From NCBI RefSeq assembly GCF_017304615.1, contig NZ_JAFKLZ010000002.1, forward strand, positions 62,001 through 126,000: a stretch of 64,000 nucleotides of DNA, written 5' to 3'. The translations under genes were made by a program, and so were the position numbers. The notes beneath the pieces are model-generated. The model made no database searches, had not been told where the DNA came from, and worked only from the letters and a program-made list of their open reading frames with translations. The stretch comes from Sphingomonas sp. GTDB taxonomy: Bacteria; Pseudomonadota; Alphaproteobacteria; Sphingomonadales; Sphingomonadaceae. This document shows positions 1 to 9,371 of this stretch, in pieces (the stretch's first letter is position 1; each line of letters begins with the position of its first letter).

Positions 1-322
1 CGCGGTCGAGCAAGTCCTGCGGCGTGTCGTGAATGTCGATCTTCATCCGGCGCGACCATGCCGATGTGTGGTCGTCCGCCGCCGTGCCGATGCGGATATA
101 GACGAAGCGCCGCGTCGGCCCTTCGCGGCGCACCTGGTCGCCGAAGAATTTGGGACCGGGCGCGACCCGCACCGGGAAGTCGAACGCCAGCGGCTCACCC
201 GTTCGCGATCGCTTCGGGTCGAGCACGCCGCTATCGCCGGTCTGCAGGCTGAGCAGCACGCCGGGAACCGGATTTTCGATCACGATCCGCATGCGAATTT
301 CAATCTGGTCGGCCCGCGCCAT
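1..322 (-). CDS. DUF5990 family protein, 3' end cut by window start
   Basis: The first 107 codons of a minus-strand gene whose C-terminus lies beyond base 1. It reads MARADQIEIRMRIVIENPVP and then has a conserved FDFPVRVAPGPKFFGD block and an RFVYIRIGTAA block, which I recognise as the pattern of the DUF5990 family of small bacterial proteins with no known function. The start is the ATG at 322. The gene diverges from the alpha/beta hydrolase at 490, leaving about 167 bp that should hold both promoters. The plus-strand frame over the same DNA is arginine- and alanine-rich and is an antisense artefact. Confidence 0.7.
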   Translation of the reverse strand, partial: MARADQIEIRMRIVIENPVPGVLLSLQTGDSGVLDPKRSRTGEPLAFDFPVRVAPGPKFFGDQVRREGPTRRFVYIRIGTAADDHTSAWSRRMKIDIHDTPQDLLDR

Positions 323-489
323 TTACCGAGTATCGGCGCGGCAATCGCCGCTTGCAATGTACCATCACGTCCGACACCGTTGCTGCGCGCCAAGGCAAAT
401 CCGGCAGGCGTCGCCGGGAAAACAGGGCTGCGAAACGGGAGCGCCAGTGTGACCTTGGTGTGACCTTAGCGCGGAATGGGGAGAGCGGA

Positions 490-1389
490 ATGAGCGAATT
501 CGACCTGCAACGTGTGGCGCTGTCGACGGGCGTGGAACTCGACTTCGCGGTGGCGGGCCATGCGACCAACCCTGCGATCATCCTGCTCCACGGCTTTCCC
601 GAATCGCACCGCACCTGGCGCCACCAGATCGCCGATCTGGCGAAGGACCATTTCGTCCTCGCCCCCGACCAGCGCGGTTTCGCCAGATCGTCCAAGCCAG
701 AGGGCGTCGAGAATTACACGCCCGACAAGCCCGTCGCCGACTTGATCGCGCTGGCGGACCGCTTCGACATCGAACGCTTCACGTTGGTGGGGCACGATTG
801 GGGCGGGGCGATCGCGTGGATGGCGGCGCTCAACCATCCCGACCGCATCGCGCGGCTGATCATCGTCAACGCGCCGCACCCCTTCGTCTTCCAGAAGACG
901 CTGTTCGACGACATGGCGCAGCGCGAGGCGAGCCAGTACATTACAGCGTTCCGCAATCCCGAGTTCGAAGTTTATCTCGAACGCGTCGGGTTCAATGAAT
1001 TCTTCGACAAGAATTTCCTGCGTCACACCGATTTCTCGAAGGTCGCGGACGAAAAGCCGATCTATCTCGAGCAATGGAGTCAGCCCGGCGCGATGACCGC
1101 GATGCTCAACTGGTATCGCGCCAGCGCGGTCCAAGTACCGGCGATGGACGCGACGCCTGAGCGTCCGGCGTTCCTCGACGGCCCGTTCCCACCACTCAAG
1201 ATGCCGACGCTCGTTATCTGGGGGATGGGCGACAAGGCATTACTGCCGAGCCAGTTGGAGGGATTAGACGCGCTGATCCCCGATCTCACGATCGACCGCC
1301 TCGACGGCGTCGGCCATTTCGCGCCGTGGGAAGCCCCGAACCAGGTGACCGCTGCGATGCGCAAGTGGCTGGAGGCGCAGGGCGCCTAG
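490..1389 (+). CDS. alpha/beta hydrolase, epoxide hydrolase / haloalkanoate dehalogenase type
   Basis: A 299-residue cytoplasmic alpha/beta-fold hydrolase. An HGFPES oxyanion-hole motif lies at residues 34-39. The nucleophile elbow GHDWGG puts an aspartate at residue 103, as in epoxide hydrolases and haloacid dehalogenases rather than serine esterases. A C-terminal GVGHFAPWE supplies the histidine. These features point to hydrolysis of an epoxide or a halogenated acid through a covalent aspartyl ester; the substrate cannot be read from sequence. I chose the ATG at 490 because a purine-rich GGGGAGAG lies just upstream and residues before it match no hydrolase. It converges on the DUF2332 gene, with the two stops overlapping in CTAG. 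Confidence 0.85.
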   Translation: MSEFDLQRVALSTGVELDFAVAGHATNPAIILLHGFPESHRTWRHQIADLAKDHFVLAPDQRGFARSSKPEGVENYTPDKPVADLIALADRFDIERFTLVGHDWGGAIAWMAALNHPDRIARLIIVNAPHPFVFQKTLFDDMAQREASQYITAFRNPEFEVYLERVGFNEFFDKNFLRHTDFSKVADEKPIYLEQWSQPGAMTAMLNWYRASAVQVPAMDATPERPAFLDGPFPPLKMPTLVIWGMGDKALLPSQLEGLDALIPDLTIDRLDGVGHFAPWEAPNQVTAAMRKWLEAQGA

Positions 1390-2489
1390 CCGGCGTTGAC
1401 CTTGGCCGAGTCGGGCAGGCCGTATTCCTCCCCAGCGTTGTTCAGCGGTTCGGTGCTGATCCAGGTGCCATGGGCATGCGCGGTGGCGAGGATTCGCCAC
1501 TCGCCATCTCCCGGCCAGCTCCGCACCCGGACGATCTGTTTGCCCAGGTTGCGGTCGGGCTCCATCATCACCCAGCCGAACGGGTGCTCGGCGGTCGCCC
1601 GCTCGCTCGCCGCCTTCATCGCCGCGCGGATGCGGTCGGCAACCGGCTCGGGCAGATACTGCCACACCACCGAATGCATCAGGACGCGCGTTACGCCCGG
1701 CTGCTGCGGCTCGGCCAGCCGCGCCTCGATCCAGTCGGCGGCATCGGCCTGCACCACATCGACCGGCTTGGCGCGCTGCATCGCGATCGCCGCCTTCAGC
1801 CGCTCGCCCCGAGCGGGCGTCTCCGGCCAGACATAAGCGAGCAGCCGCTCCTCGACCACCGGATCGGTCGCGTCGAGCGGCTGAATATCGCAGCCGCGCA
1901 CCGACACGATGTCGAGGTCGACCGGCGCGGGGGACGTGCCTTCCCATTCCGGCGCAATCGTCACCGGCGCATCGGGCGGTCCCATCCGCGTCCCGCCAAG
2001 GTCGAAGCCATAGCGGTCGATCAACAGATTGAGTCCCGCGCTCGATCCGATCTCCAGCAGGTCGATCTTCGGCCCATGCCGCCGCGCAATCTCCATCAAT
2101 CCCAGGATCAACGCCCCCGACCGTCCCGGCTCGTTGGTCTGCGGCGGGCCGTCGAGCCATGGCAGGATCTCGTCATCATGCGCGACCAACGCGGCGTTGA
2201 GCACGGCGGCGATTGCGGCCGGCTCGATCACGTCGCCCCCGAACACGGCTGCCAGCCCCGCATCCTTCCCCGCCCTCACCAGCGCATGAAGTCCGCCGAA
2301 GAACCGGAGAGGGAGGGCGTCGCGCGTCGGCTCGCCCGGCCAGTCGAGGATTCGCGCGCCCGTCTTGCTCTCGCGCGTCAGCCCTTCGGCCACCGCGACG
2401 CACAGTCGCGCGTACATCGGCGCGTCCATCTGGCGGCAGTAAAATTCCTGGATGCGGAACGCGCCGCGATTGTTTTCCTCACCGGCCAT
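1386..2489 (-). CDS. DUF2332 family protein (possible methyltransferase-like fold)
   Basis: A 367-residue protein of the DUF2332 family, whose function is unknown. The [11 protein letters not shown] stretch at about residues 144-154 resembles the glycine-rich motif I of SAM-dependent methyltransferases and is the most conserved part of the family. A later HSVVWQYLP block is also typical. A methyltransferase-like fold is an inference, not shown. The start at 2489 is supported by GGAGG seven bases upstream. It is divergent from hisG, whose ATG is only 59 bp away, so the two share a promoter region. Its stop overlaps that of the hydrolase. Confidence 0.75.
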   Translation of the reverse strand: MAGEENNRGAFRIQEFYCRQMDAPMYARLCVAVAEGLTRESKTGARILDWPGEPTRDALPLRFFGGLHALVRAGKDAGLAAVFGGDVIEPAAIAAVLNAALVAHDDEILPWLDGPPQTNEPGRSGALILGLMEIARRHGPKIDLLEIGSSAGLNLLIDRYGFDLGGTRMGPPDAPVTIAPEWEGTSPAPVDLDIVSVRGCDIQPLDATDPVVEERLLAYVWPETPARGERLKAAIAMQRAKPVDVVQADAADWIEARLAEPQQPGVTRVLMHSVVWQYLPEPVADRIRAAMKAASERATAEHPFGWVMMEPDRNLGKQIVRVRSWPGDGEWRILATAHAHGTWISTEPLNNAGEEYGLPDSAKVNAG

Positions 2490-2548
2490 ACACACCTCCG
2501 ACGCGCACGCATTGCTCCTTCGCAAGCCCGCAAGTAAAGCCCCGCCAA

Positions 2549-3199
2549 ATGTCGCAGCCGATCGTCATCGCCGTGCCCAAGGGCCGCATCCTCGCCGAGG
2601 CCGCGCCGTTGCTCGCGCGCGCCGGGATCGAGCCCGAAGCGGCGTTCGCCGACGAGGACAGCCGCGCGTTGCGGTTCGCGACCAGCGACCCCGGTATCGA
2701 CCTGATTCGCGTCCGCGCCTTCGACGTGGCGACCTTCGTCGCGCACGGCGCGGCGCAGCTCGGCATCGTAGGATCGGACGTGCTGGCGGAGTTCGACTAT
2801 CCCGAGCTTTATGCGCCGGTCGATCTCGGCATCGGCCATTGCCGGCTGTCGGTAGCCGAACCCGCCGACTTGGCCGCGACCGACGACCCGCGCGGGTGGA
2901 GTCATGTCCGCGTCGCGACCAAATACCCCTACCTTACGCAGCGCCATTTCGAGGCGCGCGGGGTGCAGGCCGAATGCGTCAAGCTGAACGGCGCGATGGA
3001 ACTGGCGCCGACGCTCGGCCTCGCCCCGCGGATCGTCGATCTCGTCTCGTCGGGTCGCACACTCAAGGAAAACGGCCTGGTCGAGGTCGAGCGGATCATG
3101 GACGTGACCAGCCGCCTGATCGTCAACCGCGCGGCGTTCAAGACCCGGCCCGAATTGGTGCCGTTGGTCGACGCGTTCCGGCGGGCGGTCATGGCATGA
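2549..3199 (+). CDS. hisG: ATP phosphoribosyltransferase, short form
   Basis: Catalyses the first step of histidine synthesis, joining ATP and PRPP to give phosphoribosyl-ATP. At 216 residues it is the short form (HisG-S), which lacks the C-terminal regulatory domain and in known cases needs the HisRS-like partner HisZ. No hisZ is in this window. Visible motifs are VPKGRI at residues 9-14, ATKYPYLT at 123-130 and the PRPP-binding [14 protein letters not shown] at 164-177. Its stop overlaps the hisD start in ATGA, so the two are translationally coupled. Longer upstream frames are excluded because this ATG begins exactly at the conserved N-terminus. Confidence 0.95.
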   Translation: MSQPIVIAVPKGRILAEAAPLLARAGIEPEAAFADEDSRALRFATSDPGIDLIRVRAFDVATFVAHGAAQLGIVGSDVLAEFDYPELYAPVDLGIGHCRLSVAEPADLAATDDPRGWSHVRVATKYPYLTQRHFEARGVQAECVKLNGAMELAPTLGLAPRIVDLVSSGRTLKENGLVEVERIMDVTSRLIVNRAAFKTRPELVPLVDAFRRAVMA

Positions 3200-4485
3200 T
3201 CAAGCTCTCGACCTCCGAACCCGGCTTCGACCGCCAGTTTCAGGCGCTGGTCGATGCGCGGCGCGAAACTGATGCCGACGTGTCGCGCGACGTCCGCACA
3301 ATCGTTTCCAGCGTCCGCGACGAGGGCGATGCGGCGGTCCAGGCCTTTACCAAGAAGTTCGACCGGCACGACCTCAACGAAACCGGCTGGCGGATCGAGA
3401 AGGCGGAATGGCTCGCCGCTTATGACTCGCTGGCTCCAGACCTGCGCGCCGCGCTCGAACTCGCGGCCGAACGGATCACAACCTATCACGCCAAGCAGAA
3501 GCCCGATGATCGCGATGAAGTGGATGCCGTCGGTGCGCGGCTTGGCGCTCGGTGGCGGGCGGTCGATGCTGCGGGGATCTACGTGCCCGGCGGCCGCGCG
3601 GCCTATCCGAGCTCAGTGCTGATGAACGCGATCCCCGCTAGGGTCGCGGGGGTCGAGCGGCTAGTGATGGTCACCCCGACCCCGGACGGCGAGATCAATC
3701 CGCTGGTGCTCGCCGCCGCGCATATTGCCGGCGTCGATGAGGTCTGGCGGATCGGCGGCGCGCAAGCCGTCGCGGCGCTCGCTTACGGTACTGGGCGGAT
3801 CGCGCCGGTCGATGTGGTGTGCGGCCCCGGCAACGCCTGGGTCGCGGAGGCCAAGCGCCAGCTCTACGGCGTGGTCGGGATCGACATGGTCGCCGGGCCC
3901 AGCGAGATCGTCGTCGTCGCGGACGGCAAGAACGACCCGCAGTGGATCGCCGCCGACCTGCTCAGCCAGGCCGAACACGACCCGTCGAGCCAGTCGATCC
4001 TGTTCACCGACGACGCCGCGCTTGCGCGCGCGGTAGCGGATGCTGTCGATCTCCAGATCGGCGAACTCGCCACCGCCAAGGTCGCGCGCGCCAGTTGGGA
4101 CGCGAACGGCGCTATCATCGTCACCGCCGACCTCTTCGAAGCTGTGCCGCTGGTGAACCGGCTAGCCCCCGAACATCTCGAACTGGCGTGTGACGACGCG
4201 AACGCGCTGTTCGACATGGTCAAGCATGCAGGATCGGTGTTCCTCGGCCGCTACACGCCCGAAGCGGTGGGCGATTACGTGGCCGGGCCGAACCACGTCC
4301 TCCCCACCGGCCGCCGCGCACGCTTTTCCAGCGGGCTGTCGGTGCTCGATTTCATGAAACGCACCAGCTTCCTGTCGCTCGATGGGGCGGCGCTCGGAGC
4401 GATCGGTCCTGCCGCCGTGACGCTGGCCGATGCCGAAGGCCTGCCCGCCCATGCGCGCTCGGTGGCCTTACGCTTAAAGAGCTAG
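3196..4485 (+). CDS. hisD: histidinol dehydrogenase
   Basis: Performs the last two oxidations of histidine synthesis, L-histidinol to L-histidine with two NAD. It is 429 residues long, the normal length, and the key residues fall at nearly E. coli numbering: zinc ligands Q258, H261, D360 and H419, and the catalytic pair E326-H327 in [10 protein letters not shown]. The NAD-site region [11 protein letters not shown] is at 210-220. It is coupled to hisG by a 4-base overlap. The stop shares the bases CTAG with the stop of the opposing small exported gene. Confidence 0.96.
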   Translation: MIKLSTSEPGFDRQFQALVDARRETDADVSRDVRTIVSSVRDEGDAAVQAFTKKFDRHDLNETGWRIEKAEWLAAYDSLAPDLRAALELAAERITTYHAKQKPDDRDEVDAVGARLGARWRAVDAAGIYVPGGRAAYPSSVLMNAIPARVAGVERLVMVTPTPDGEINPLVLAAAHIAGVDEVWRIGGAQAVAALAYGTGRIAPVDVVCGPGNAWVAEAKRQLYGVVGIDMVAGPSEIVVVADGKNDPQWIAADLLSQAEHDPSSQSILFTDDAALARAVADAVDLQIGELATAKVARASWDANGAIIVTADLFEAVPLVNRLAPEHLELACDDANALFDMVKHAGSVFLGRYTPEAVGDYVAGPNHVLPTGRRARFSSGLSVLDFMKRTSFLSLDGAALGAIGPAAVTLADAEGLPAHARSVALRLKS

Positions 4486-4940
4486 CGCTTCCTCATCTGG
4501 GGTGGAAAGTCAGGGTTATAGTAGGGCCAATCCTTCCGCCGATCGGATCCGAGAAGCCGGTCTATCGCTCGCTGAGGCGAGGGTTCGAAGCCCATGAACG
4601 TATCGTAAACTTCGGGCCCACCGAACATGACGAAACGCTGCCGCTCACCCTTCACCTCAAAGCGGTCAGTGCAGTCCCCTCCACCGCCTTTACTGAAGAA
4701 ATAATCGACCTTGGGACCACGAAACCAGCGCACGACCTTGATCTTGGCAGGTGTGGTCTCCGTTTCAGGCTCGATTACCTCGCCATCGACTACCAAGGTC
4801 GCTTGCGCCAAAAGCTCTTTGGCACGCGCCTTGTTCTCCCAGAAAGTCGGTTCATGGTCGACAACGATCGAGCAAGCCGAAGCGACAGCGGGCCACGCGA
4901 ACGCCGCAAGACCAGCTAGAATGACGAGACGCTTTGCCAT
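4482..4940 (-). CDS. small exported protein of unknown function
   Basis: A 152-residue protein with a clear signal peptide (MAKRLVILAGLAAFAWPAVASA), then a cysteine that becomes the first or second mature residue (ACSIVVDHEP). A second cysteine occurs in GGGGDCTDRF. A cysteine right after signal cleavage, a 'DGEV' strand and a second cysteine resemble secreted NTR/TIMP-like beta-barrel proteins, but that is only an impression. The lipobox is weak (ASAC), so lipidation is doubtful. It sits reversed between hisD and nusB, with only 29 bp to the nusB start and its stop overlapping that of hisD. Confidence 0.65.
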   Translation of the reverse strand: MAKRLVILAGLAAFAWPAVASACSIVVDHEPTFWENKARAKELLAQATLVVDGEVIEPETETTPAKIKVVRWFRGPKVDYFFSKGGGGDCTDRFEVKGERQRFVMFGGPEVYDTFMGFEPSPQRAIDRLLGSDRRKDWPYYNPDFPPQMRKR

Positions 4941-4969
4941 CGCCGACGAACCTACCTATCTGCGCGTCA

Positions 4970-5428
4970 ATGTCACGCCGAACGTCCGCCCGATCCACCG
5001 CCCGCGCCGCCGCGCGGCTCGCCGCCACGCAAGCGCTCTATCAGCATGAGATGGAGGGCACGGCGCTCGCGTCACTGCTCCACGAATTCCACAACCATCG
5101 CCTTGGCGCGACGATCGAGGATGTCGAATACGCCCCCGCCGATGAAGCCTATTTCGACGACGTCGTGACTGGGGTGCTGGCGCGCACGGATGAGATAGAC
5201 CGGCTGATCGCCGCCAAACTGTCGAGCGACTGGTCGTTCGACCGGCTCGACAAGCCGATGCGAGCATTGCTGCGCGCTGCGACCTACGAACTGCTCGCGC
5301 GCGCCGACACCGCGACGGGCACAGTCATCAGCGAATATGTCGACGTCGCCAAGGCGTTCTACGAACGCCGTGAGGCGGGGTTCGTCAACGGGCTGCTCGA
5401 CGCGGTGGCGAAGGACGCGCGAGGCTGA
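4970..5428 (+). CDS. nusB: transcription antitermination factor NusB
   Basis: A 152-residue all-helical RNA-binding protein that, with NusE (ribosomal S10), binds boxA RNA and supports antitermination of rRNA operons. The arginine-rich N-terminus with RLAATQALYQHEMEG is the RNA-binding helix, and ISEYVDVAKAFYERREAGFVNGLLD is the conserved C-terminal core. I start at the ATG at 4970 because upstream residues are not NusB-like. One base separates its stop from the apparent CTG start of the DUF4169 gene, and thiL follows, a common alphaproteobacterial order. Confidence 0.93.
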   Translation: MSRRTSARSTARAAARLAATQALYQHEMEGTALASLLHEFHNHRLGATIEDVEYAPADEAYFDDVVTGVLARTDEIDRLIAAKLSSDWSFDRLDKPMRALLRAATYELLARADTATGTVISEYVDVAKAFYERREAGFVNGLLDAVAKDARG

Positions 5429-5429
5429 G

Positions 5430-5606
5430 CTGGCAGAGATCGTCAACCTCAACCGCGCGCGCAAGGTGAAGGCGCGGGAGGCGGCGCGGACAGCGGCTGA
5501 TGCCAACAGGATCGCTTTCGGGCGGACCAAAGTGGAAAAAGCGGCCACCAAGGCGGAAGCCGACCGCTTTCGCCGCGACGTCGACGGTGCGAAACGCGAG
5601 CCATGA
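5430..5606 (+). CDS. DUF4169 family small protein, apparent CTG start
   Basis: A 58-residue, highly charged helical protein. The AEIVNLNRARKVKAREAAR stretch and the following AFGRTKVEKA are the hallmark of DUF4169, a small alphaproteobacterial family of unknown role. Family members usually begin MAEIVNLNR. Here the codon before AEIVNL is CTG at 5430, with GAGG five bases upstream and the nusB stop two bases before. The nearest in-frame ATG is at 5337, far inside nusB, and would add a tail unlike the family. A CTG start helped by coupling to nusB is therefore the best reading. The stop overlaps the thiL start in ATGA. Confidence 0.75.
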   Translation: MAEIVNLNRARKVKAREAARTAADANRIAFGRTKVEKAATKAEADRFRRDVDGAKREP

Positions 5607-6496
5607 GGGAGGACGAGTTTCTCGCCGCCCTGCGCCGGCTGCCGCTCCATCCCGGCGCTTCAGGTTTGACCGACGACACCGCCAAGCTCGCGGGCCTGAC
5701 GATTACCACCGATACGATCGTCGAGGGCGTGCATTTCCTGCCCGATGATCCGCCCGGCGACGTCGCGTGGAAACTGGTGGCGGTGAGCCTGTCCGATCTC
5801 GCCGCGAAGGGTGCAATTCCCGAAGGTGTGCTGCTCAACTATCCGCTAGGCGACGATAGCTGGGACGAGTCCTTCCTCGTCGGATTGGCCGGGGCCTTAA
5901 CGACATTGTCATGCCCCCTGCTCGGCGGCGATACGGTGTTGCTGCCCACCGGTGCGCCGCGCGTGCTGACGCTTACGGCGATCGGTCGCGACGCGCCCGG
6001 CCCGCCGCGATCCGGCGCGAAGGCGGGCGACGCGCTATGGGTGACTGGCAACATCGGCAACGCGGGCGCCGGCCTCCGGATCGCGCGGGGCGAAGCGGGG
6101 CCGCGCGCGCTGCTCGCCGCTTACCGCCGCCCAACCCCGCGCCTCGCTGAGGGGCGCAAGCTGGCACTCGTCGTCAACGCGATGATGGACATATCCGACG
6201 GTCTGCTGATCGATGCGAGCCGGATGGCCGCCGCGTCGGGACTGGCCGTTACGGTCGACCTTGCCGCGCTGCCGCTGTCAGCCGACTACCTTGCATTTGC
6301 AGGTGCCGACCGCGATGCCCATGTTGCGGCCGCAACCGCTGGTGACGACTATGAACTGCTGTTCGCTTTACCCAAGGAGAAGGAGCCGCCGGTCGGTGCG
6401 TTCCGGGTCGGGCGCTTCACCGCGGGGTCGGGCATCACGCTGATGTGGCAGGGACGGCCGGTTCCTCTTCCCGCCACCCTCGGATTCCGCCATTGA
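5603..6496 (+). CDS. thiL: thiamine-monophosphate kinase
   Basis: Phosphorylates thiamine monophosphate to thiamine diphosphate, the active coenzyme, using ATP. The 297-residue protein shows the metal- and substrate-binding signatures TTDTIVEGVHF (35-45), LGGDT (107-111), MDISDGLLIDASR (about 192-204) and GDDYELLF near residue 250. The N-terminal motif reads LTDDTAKL where many ThiL proteins have GDDAAVL, a modest departure. It is coupled to the DUF4169 gene by ATGA. A terminator was not seen before hppA, about 100 bp downstream. Confidence 0.92.
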   Translation: MREDEFLAALRRLPLHPGASGLTDDTAKLAGLTITTDTIVEGVHFLPDDPPGDVAWKLVAVSLSDLAAKGAIPEGVLLNYPLGDDSWDESFLVGLAGALTTLSCPLLGGDTVLLPTGAPRVLTLTAIGRDAPGPPRSGAKAGDALWVTGNIGNAGAGLRIARGEAGPRALLAAYRRPTPRLAEGRKLALVVNAMMDISDGLLIDASRMAAASGLAVTVDLAALPLSADYLAFAGADRDAHVAAATAGDDYELLFALPKEKEPPVGAFRVGRFTAGSGITLMWQGRPVPLPATLGFRH

Positions 6497-6595
6497 TCCG
6501 ATAGCTTGCGCAAGCCGCTCGCGCCTCTATACCCTGCCCTCACCTAGGGAAATGCGCGGGCGGTCCCGTCACGCGTGCAGCAGGGGAAAAAGAGG

Positions 6596-8707
6596 ATGAC
6601 GATCGTGTATGCGGCCATCGTCTGCGGCCTGATCGCCGTGGCCTATGGCATCATCACCAGTATGCAGGTGCTGCGCGCGCCCGCCGGCAACGAGAAGATG
6701 CAGGACATCGCCTCGGCTATTCAGGAAGGCGCCAAGGCCTATCTCGGCCGGCAATACACCACCATTGCGATCGTCGGCGTTATCGTCGCCGCGATCCTGT
6801 TCTTTACGCTTGGCGGGCTGTCGACGGTCGGGTTCCTGATCGGCGCGGTACTGTCCGGGATCGCCGGCTATATCGGGATGAACATCTCGGTACGCGCCAA
6901 CGTCCGCACGGCGGAAGCCGCGCGCGGTTCGCTGCAAGGCGGCCTGACGCTGGCGTTCCGCTCGGGCGCAATCACCGGCATGCTCGTGGCTGGCCTCGGC
7001 TTGCTCTCCATTTCGGGCATCTTCTGGTACCTGACCGGCCCGTCGGGCCTCCAGCCCGGTGACCATAAGGTGGTCGAGGCGCTGACCGCGCTCGCGTTCG
7101 GTGCGTCGCTGATTTCGATCTTCGCGCGTCTTGGCGGCGGCATCTTCACCAAGGCGGCAGATGTCGGCGCCGACCTGGTCGGCAAGGTCGAGGCGGGCAT
7201 CCCGGAGGACGACCCCCGCAACCCCGCCACCATCGCCGACAACGTCGGCGACAACGTCGGCGACTGCGCCGGCATGGCGGCCGATTTGTTCGAAACGTAC
7301 GTAGTGACGATCGGCCTAACGATGGTCTCGATCGCGCTGTTGATGCCCAATGCTGACAATCTGCTCCAGCTGATGACGCTGCCGTTGATCGTGGGCGGCG
7401 TGTGCATCATCACCTCGATCATCGGCACCTATCTCGTCCGCCTCGGTTCGAAGCAGTCGATCATGGGCGCGATGTACAAGGGGTTCTGGACGACGGTGAT
7501 CCTGTCGATCCCGGCGATCTTCTTCGTGACGCAACACGTGCTCGGCGACATGGCCACGCAGATCGGCGATGGCCCGACGGCGTTCACCGGCGCCAAGCTG
7601 TTCTGGTGCATGATGATCGGCCTGGTCGTCACCGGCCTGCTGGTCTGGATCACCGAATATTACACCGGCACCAACTATCGTCCGGTCAAGTCGATCGCCA
7701 AGGCGTCGTCGACCGGCCACGGCACCAATGTCATCCAGGGTCTGGCGATCAGCCTCGAATCGACCGCGCTGCCGACTATCGTGCTGGTCATCGCGATCGT
7801 CGCGGCGTTCCAGCTCGCCGGGATCGTGGGCGTGGCGTTCGCCGCGACCAGCCTGATCGCGCTGGCCGGCATGGTCGTCGCGCTCGACGCTTATGGTCCA
7901 GTGACGGACAATGCGGGCGGCATCGCCGAGATGGCGGGCCTGCCCGAAGACGTGCGCCACCGCACCGACGCGCTCGATGCGGTGGGCAACACGACTAAGG
8001 CAGTGACCAAGGGCTATGCGATCGGCTCGGCGGCGCTGGCAGCGCTCGTGCTGTTCGGCGCCTATACGACCGACCTGAAGAGCTATGCGACGCAGCTCGG
8101 CATCGGCGAGGTCCGCTTCGACCTCAGCAATCCGTACGTCATCGTTGGGCTCCTGCTGGGCGCGTTGCTGCCGTATCTGTTCGGCGCGTTCGGCATGACC
8201 GCCGTGGGTCGTGCCGCCGGATCGGTGGTCGAGGACGTTCGCGCGCAGTTCGCCGCCGACAAGGGCATCATGGAAGGGACCAGCCGTCCCAACTATGCCC
8301 GCACGGTCGACATCGTGACGCGGGCGGCGATCAAGGAAATGATCGTCCCCTCGCTGCTCCCGGTGCTGAGCCCGGTCGCGGTGTTCTTCATCATCCAGGC
8401 CGTCGCCAGCCGCGAACAGGGCTTCGTCGCGGTCGGCGCGATGCTGATGGGCGTGATCGTTTCCGGCCTGTTCGTTGCCATCTCGATGACCTCGGGCGGC
8501 GGCGCATGGGACAATGCCAAGAAGTATATCGAAGACGGCAATTACGGCGGCAAGGGCAGCGAAGCGCATAAGGCCGCGGTCACCGGCGACACGGTGGGCG
8601 ACCCGTACAAGGATACGGCGGGCCCGGCGGTGAACCCGATGATCAAGATCACGAACATCGTGGCGCTCCTCCTGCTCGCGGCTTTGGCGGCGCACGGGGC
8701 GGGTTGA
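6596..8707 (+). CDS. hppA: membrane proton-pumping pyrophosphatase, potassium-independent type
   Basis: Couples hydrolysis of pyrophosphate to proton export across the cytoplasmic membrane. It is 703 residues with about 16 hydrophobic segments. The catalytic motif [19 protein letters not shown] is at 205-223. The subtype-determining motif reads GNTTKA at 464-469, with lysine 468 in place of the alanine found in potassium-dependent enzymes, which marks the potassium-insensitive class. I start at the ATG at 6596, with GGGG nine bases upstream, rather than at an in-frame GTG at 6575. It is followed by an intrinsic terminator at 8734. Confidence 0.95.
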   Translation: MTIVYAAIVCGLIAVAYGIITSMQVLRAPAGNEKMQDIASAIQEGAKAYLGRQYTTIAIVGVIVAAILFFTLGGLSTVGFLIGAVLSGIAGYIGMNISVRANVRTAEAARGSLQGGLTLAFRSGAITGMLVAGLGLLSISGIFWYLTGPSGLQPGDHKVVEALTALAFGASLISIFARLGGGIFTKAADVGADLVGKVEAGIPEDDPRNPATIADNVGDNVGDCAGMAADLFETYVVTIGLTMVSIALLMPNADNLLQLMTLPLIVGGVCIITSIIGTYLVRLGSKQSIMGAMYKGFWTTVILSIPAIFFVTQHVLGDMATQIGDGPTAFTGAKLFWCMMIGLVVTGLLVWITEYYTGTNYRPVKSIAKASSTGHGTNVIQGLAISLESTALPTIVLVIAIVAAFQLAGIVGVAFAATSLIALAGMVVALDAYGPVTDNAGGIAEMAGLPEDVRHRTDALDAVGNTTKAVTKGYAIGSAALAALVLFGAYTTDLKSYATQLGIGEVRFDLSNPYVIVGLLLGALLPYLFGAFGMTAVGRAAGSVVEDVRAQFAADKGIMEGTSRPNYARTVDIVTRAAIKEMIVPSLLPVLSPVAVFFIIQAVASREQGFVAVGAMLMGVIVSGLFVAISMTSGGGAWDNAKKYIEDGNYGGKGSEAHKAAVTGDTVGDPYKDTAGPAVNPMIKITNIVALLLLAALAAHGAG

Positions 8708-8733
8708 TCCCAAGCCACTTCTGATCGAAGGGA

Positions 8734-8766
8734 GGGCGCTGCCGGCGACGGCGGCGCCCTTTCCTT
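8734..8766 (+). terminator. intrinsic terminator after hppA
   Basis: An 11-bp stem with one G-U pair (GGGCGCTGCCG against CGGCGGCGCCC), a GCGA loop, and a T-rich tail at 8760-8766. It lies 26 bp after the hppA stop and ends about 15 bp before pyrE, so pyrE must have its own promoter or depend on read-through. Confidence 0.75.
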
Positions 8767-8780
8767 ATCGGGAGTACGCC

Positions 8781-9371
8781 ATGGCCGCCTATGACCGCGA
8801 CGCGCTGCGCGCGCTGCTCGCCACCCGCACCTTCAAGCGCGGCGACTTCCTGCTGGTGTCGGGCAAGCGCAGCCGGATCTATTTCAACATGAAGGCGACG
8901 ATGATGACGCCCGAGGGCGCCGCGCAATGCGCACGCGGGCTGTTGTCGGTGCTCGACGGGCTGAAGGCAGACTATGTCGCCGGGCTGGAGATGGGCGCGG
9001 TGCCGCTGCTCGGCGGGATCGCCGCGGCGAGCTGGGATGCCGGACGGCCGATCGGCGCGGTGTTCGTGAGGAAGGCGGCGAAGGCACACGGCACGTCGCT
9101 GATGGTCGAGGGGCTCGACGATGCCGGCGGCGAGACGCTTCAGGATAAGAATGTTGTGCTGATCGACGATGTCGCGACCAGTGGGGGCTCGATCCTGAAG
9201 GCAGCCGACCAGATCGCGGCGGCCGGCGGCGTGATGACCGACGCGATCGTTATCCTCGACCGCGAACAGGGCGCGACCGAGATGCTGGGCGAGCGCGGGA
9301 TAACGCTCCACACCTTGTTCACCGCGAGCGATTTAGGCGTGACCGCGGAAGATCGGCAGCCGATCGACTAA
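8781..9371 (+). CDS. pyrE: orotate phosphoribosyltransferase
   Basis: Makes orotidine 5'-phosphate from orotate and PRPP in pyrimidine synthesis. It has 196 residues with the PRPP loop VVLIDDVATSGGS at 125-137 and the substrate-side FVRKAAKAHG region at 95-104, where type I phosphoribosyltransferases place catalytic lysines. A GGGAG lies about eight bases before the ATG. Its TAA stop overlaps the stop of the opposing DUF4279 gene in the four bases CTAA. The short space to the hppA terminator leaves little room for a promoter. Confidence 0.93.
   Translation: MAAYDRDALRALLATRTFKRGDFLLVSGKRSRIYFNMKATMMTPEGAAQCARGLLSVLDGLKADYVAGLEMGAVPLLGGIAAASWDAGRPIGAVFVRKAAKAHGTSLMVEGLDDAGGETLQDKNVVLIDDVATSGGSILKAADQIAAAGGVMTDAIVILDREQGATEMLGERGITLHTLFTASDLGVTAEDRQPID

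Noticed and set aside
352..489. Extension of the alpha/beta hydrolase to an ATG at 352
   Set aside because: Residues are unlike hydrolases and the ATG at 490 has a good ribosome site.
7316..8713. A long open frame antisense to the pyrophosphatase
   Set aside because: The protein would be Arg/His/Asp-rich without any fold, while the sense strand is a clear H+-PPase. Such frames are common in GC-rich DNA.
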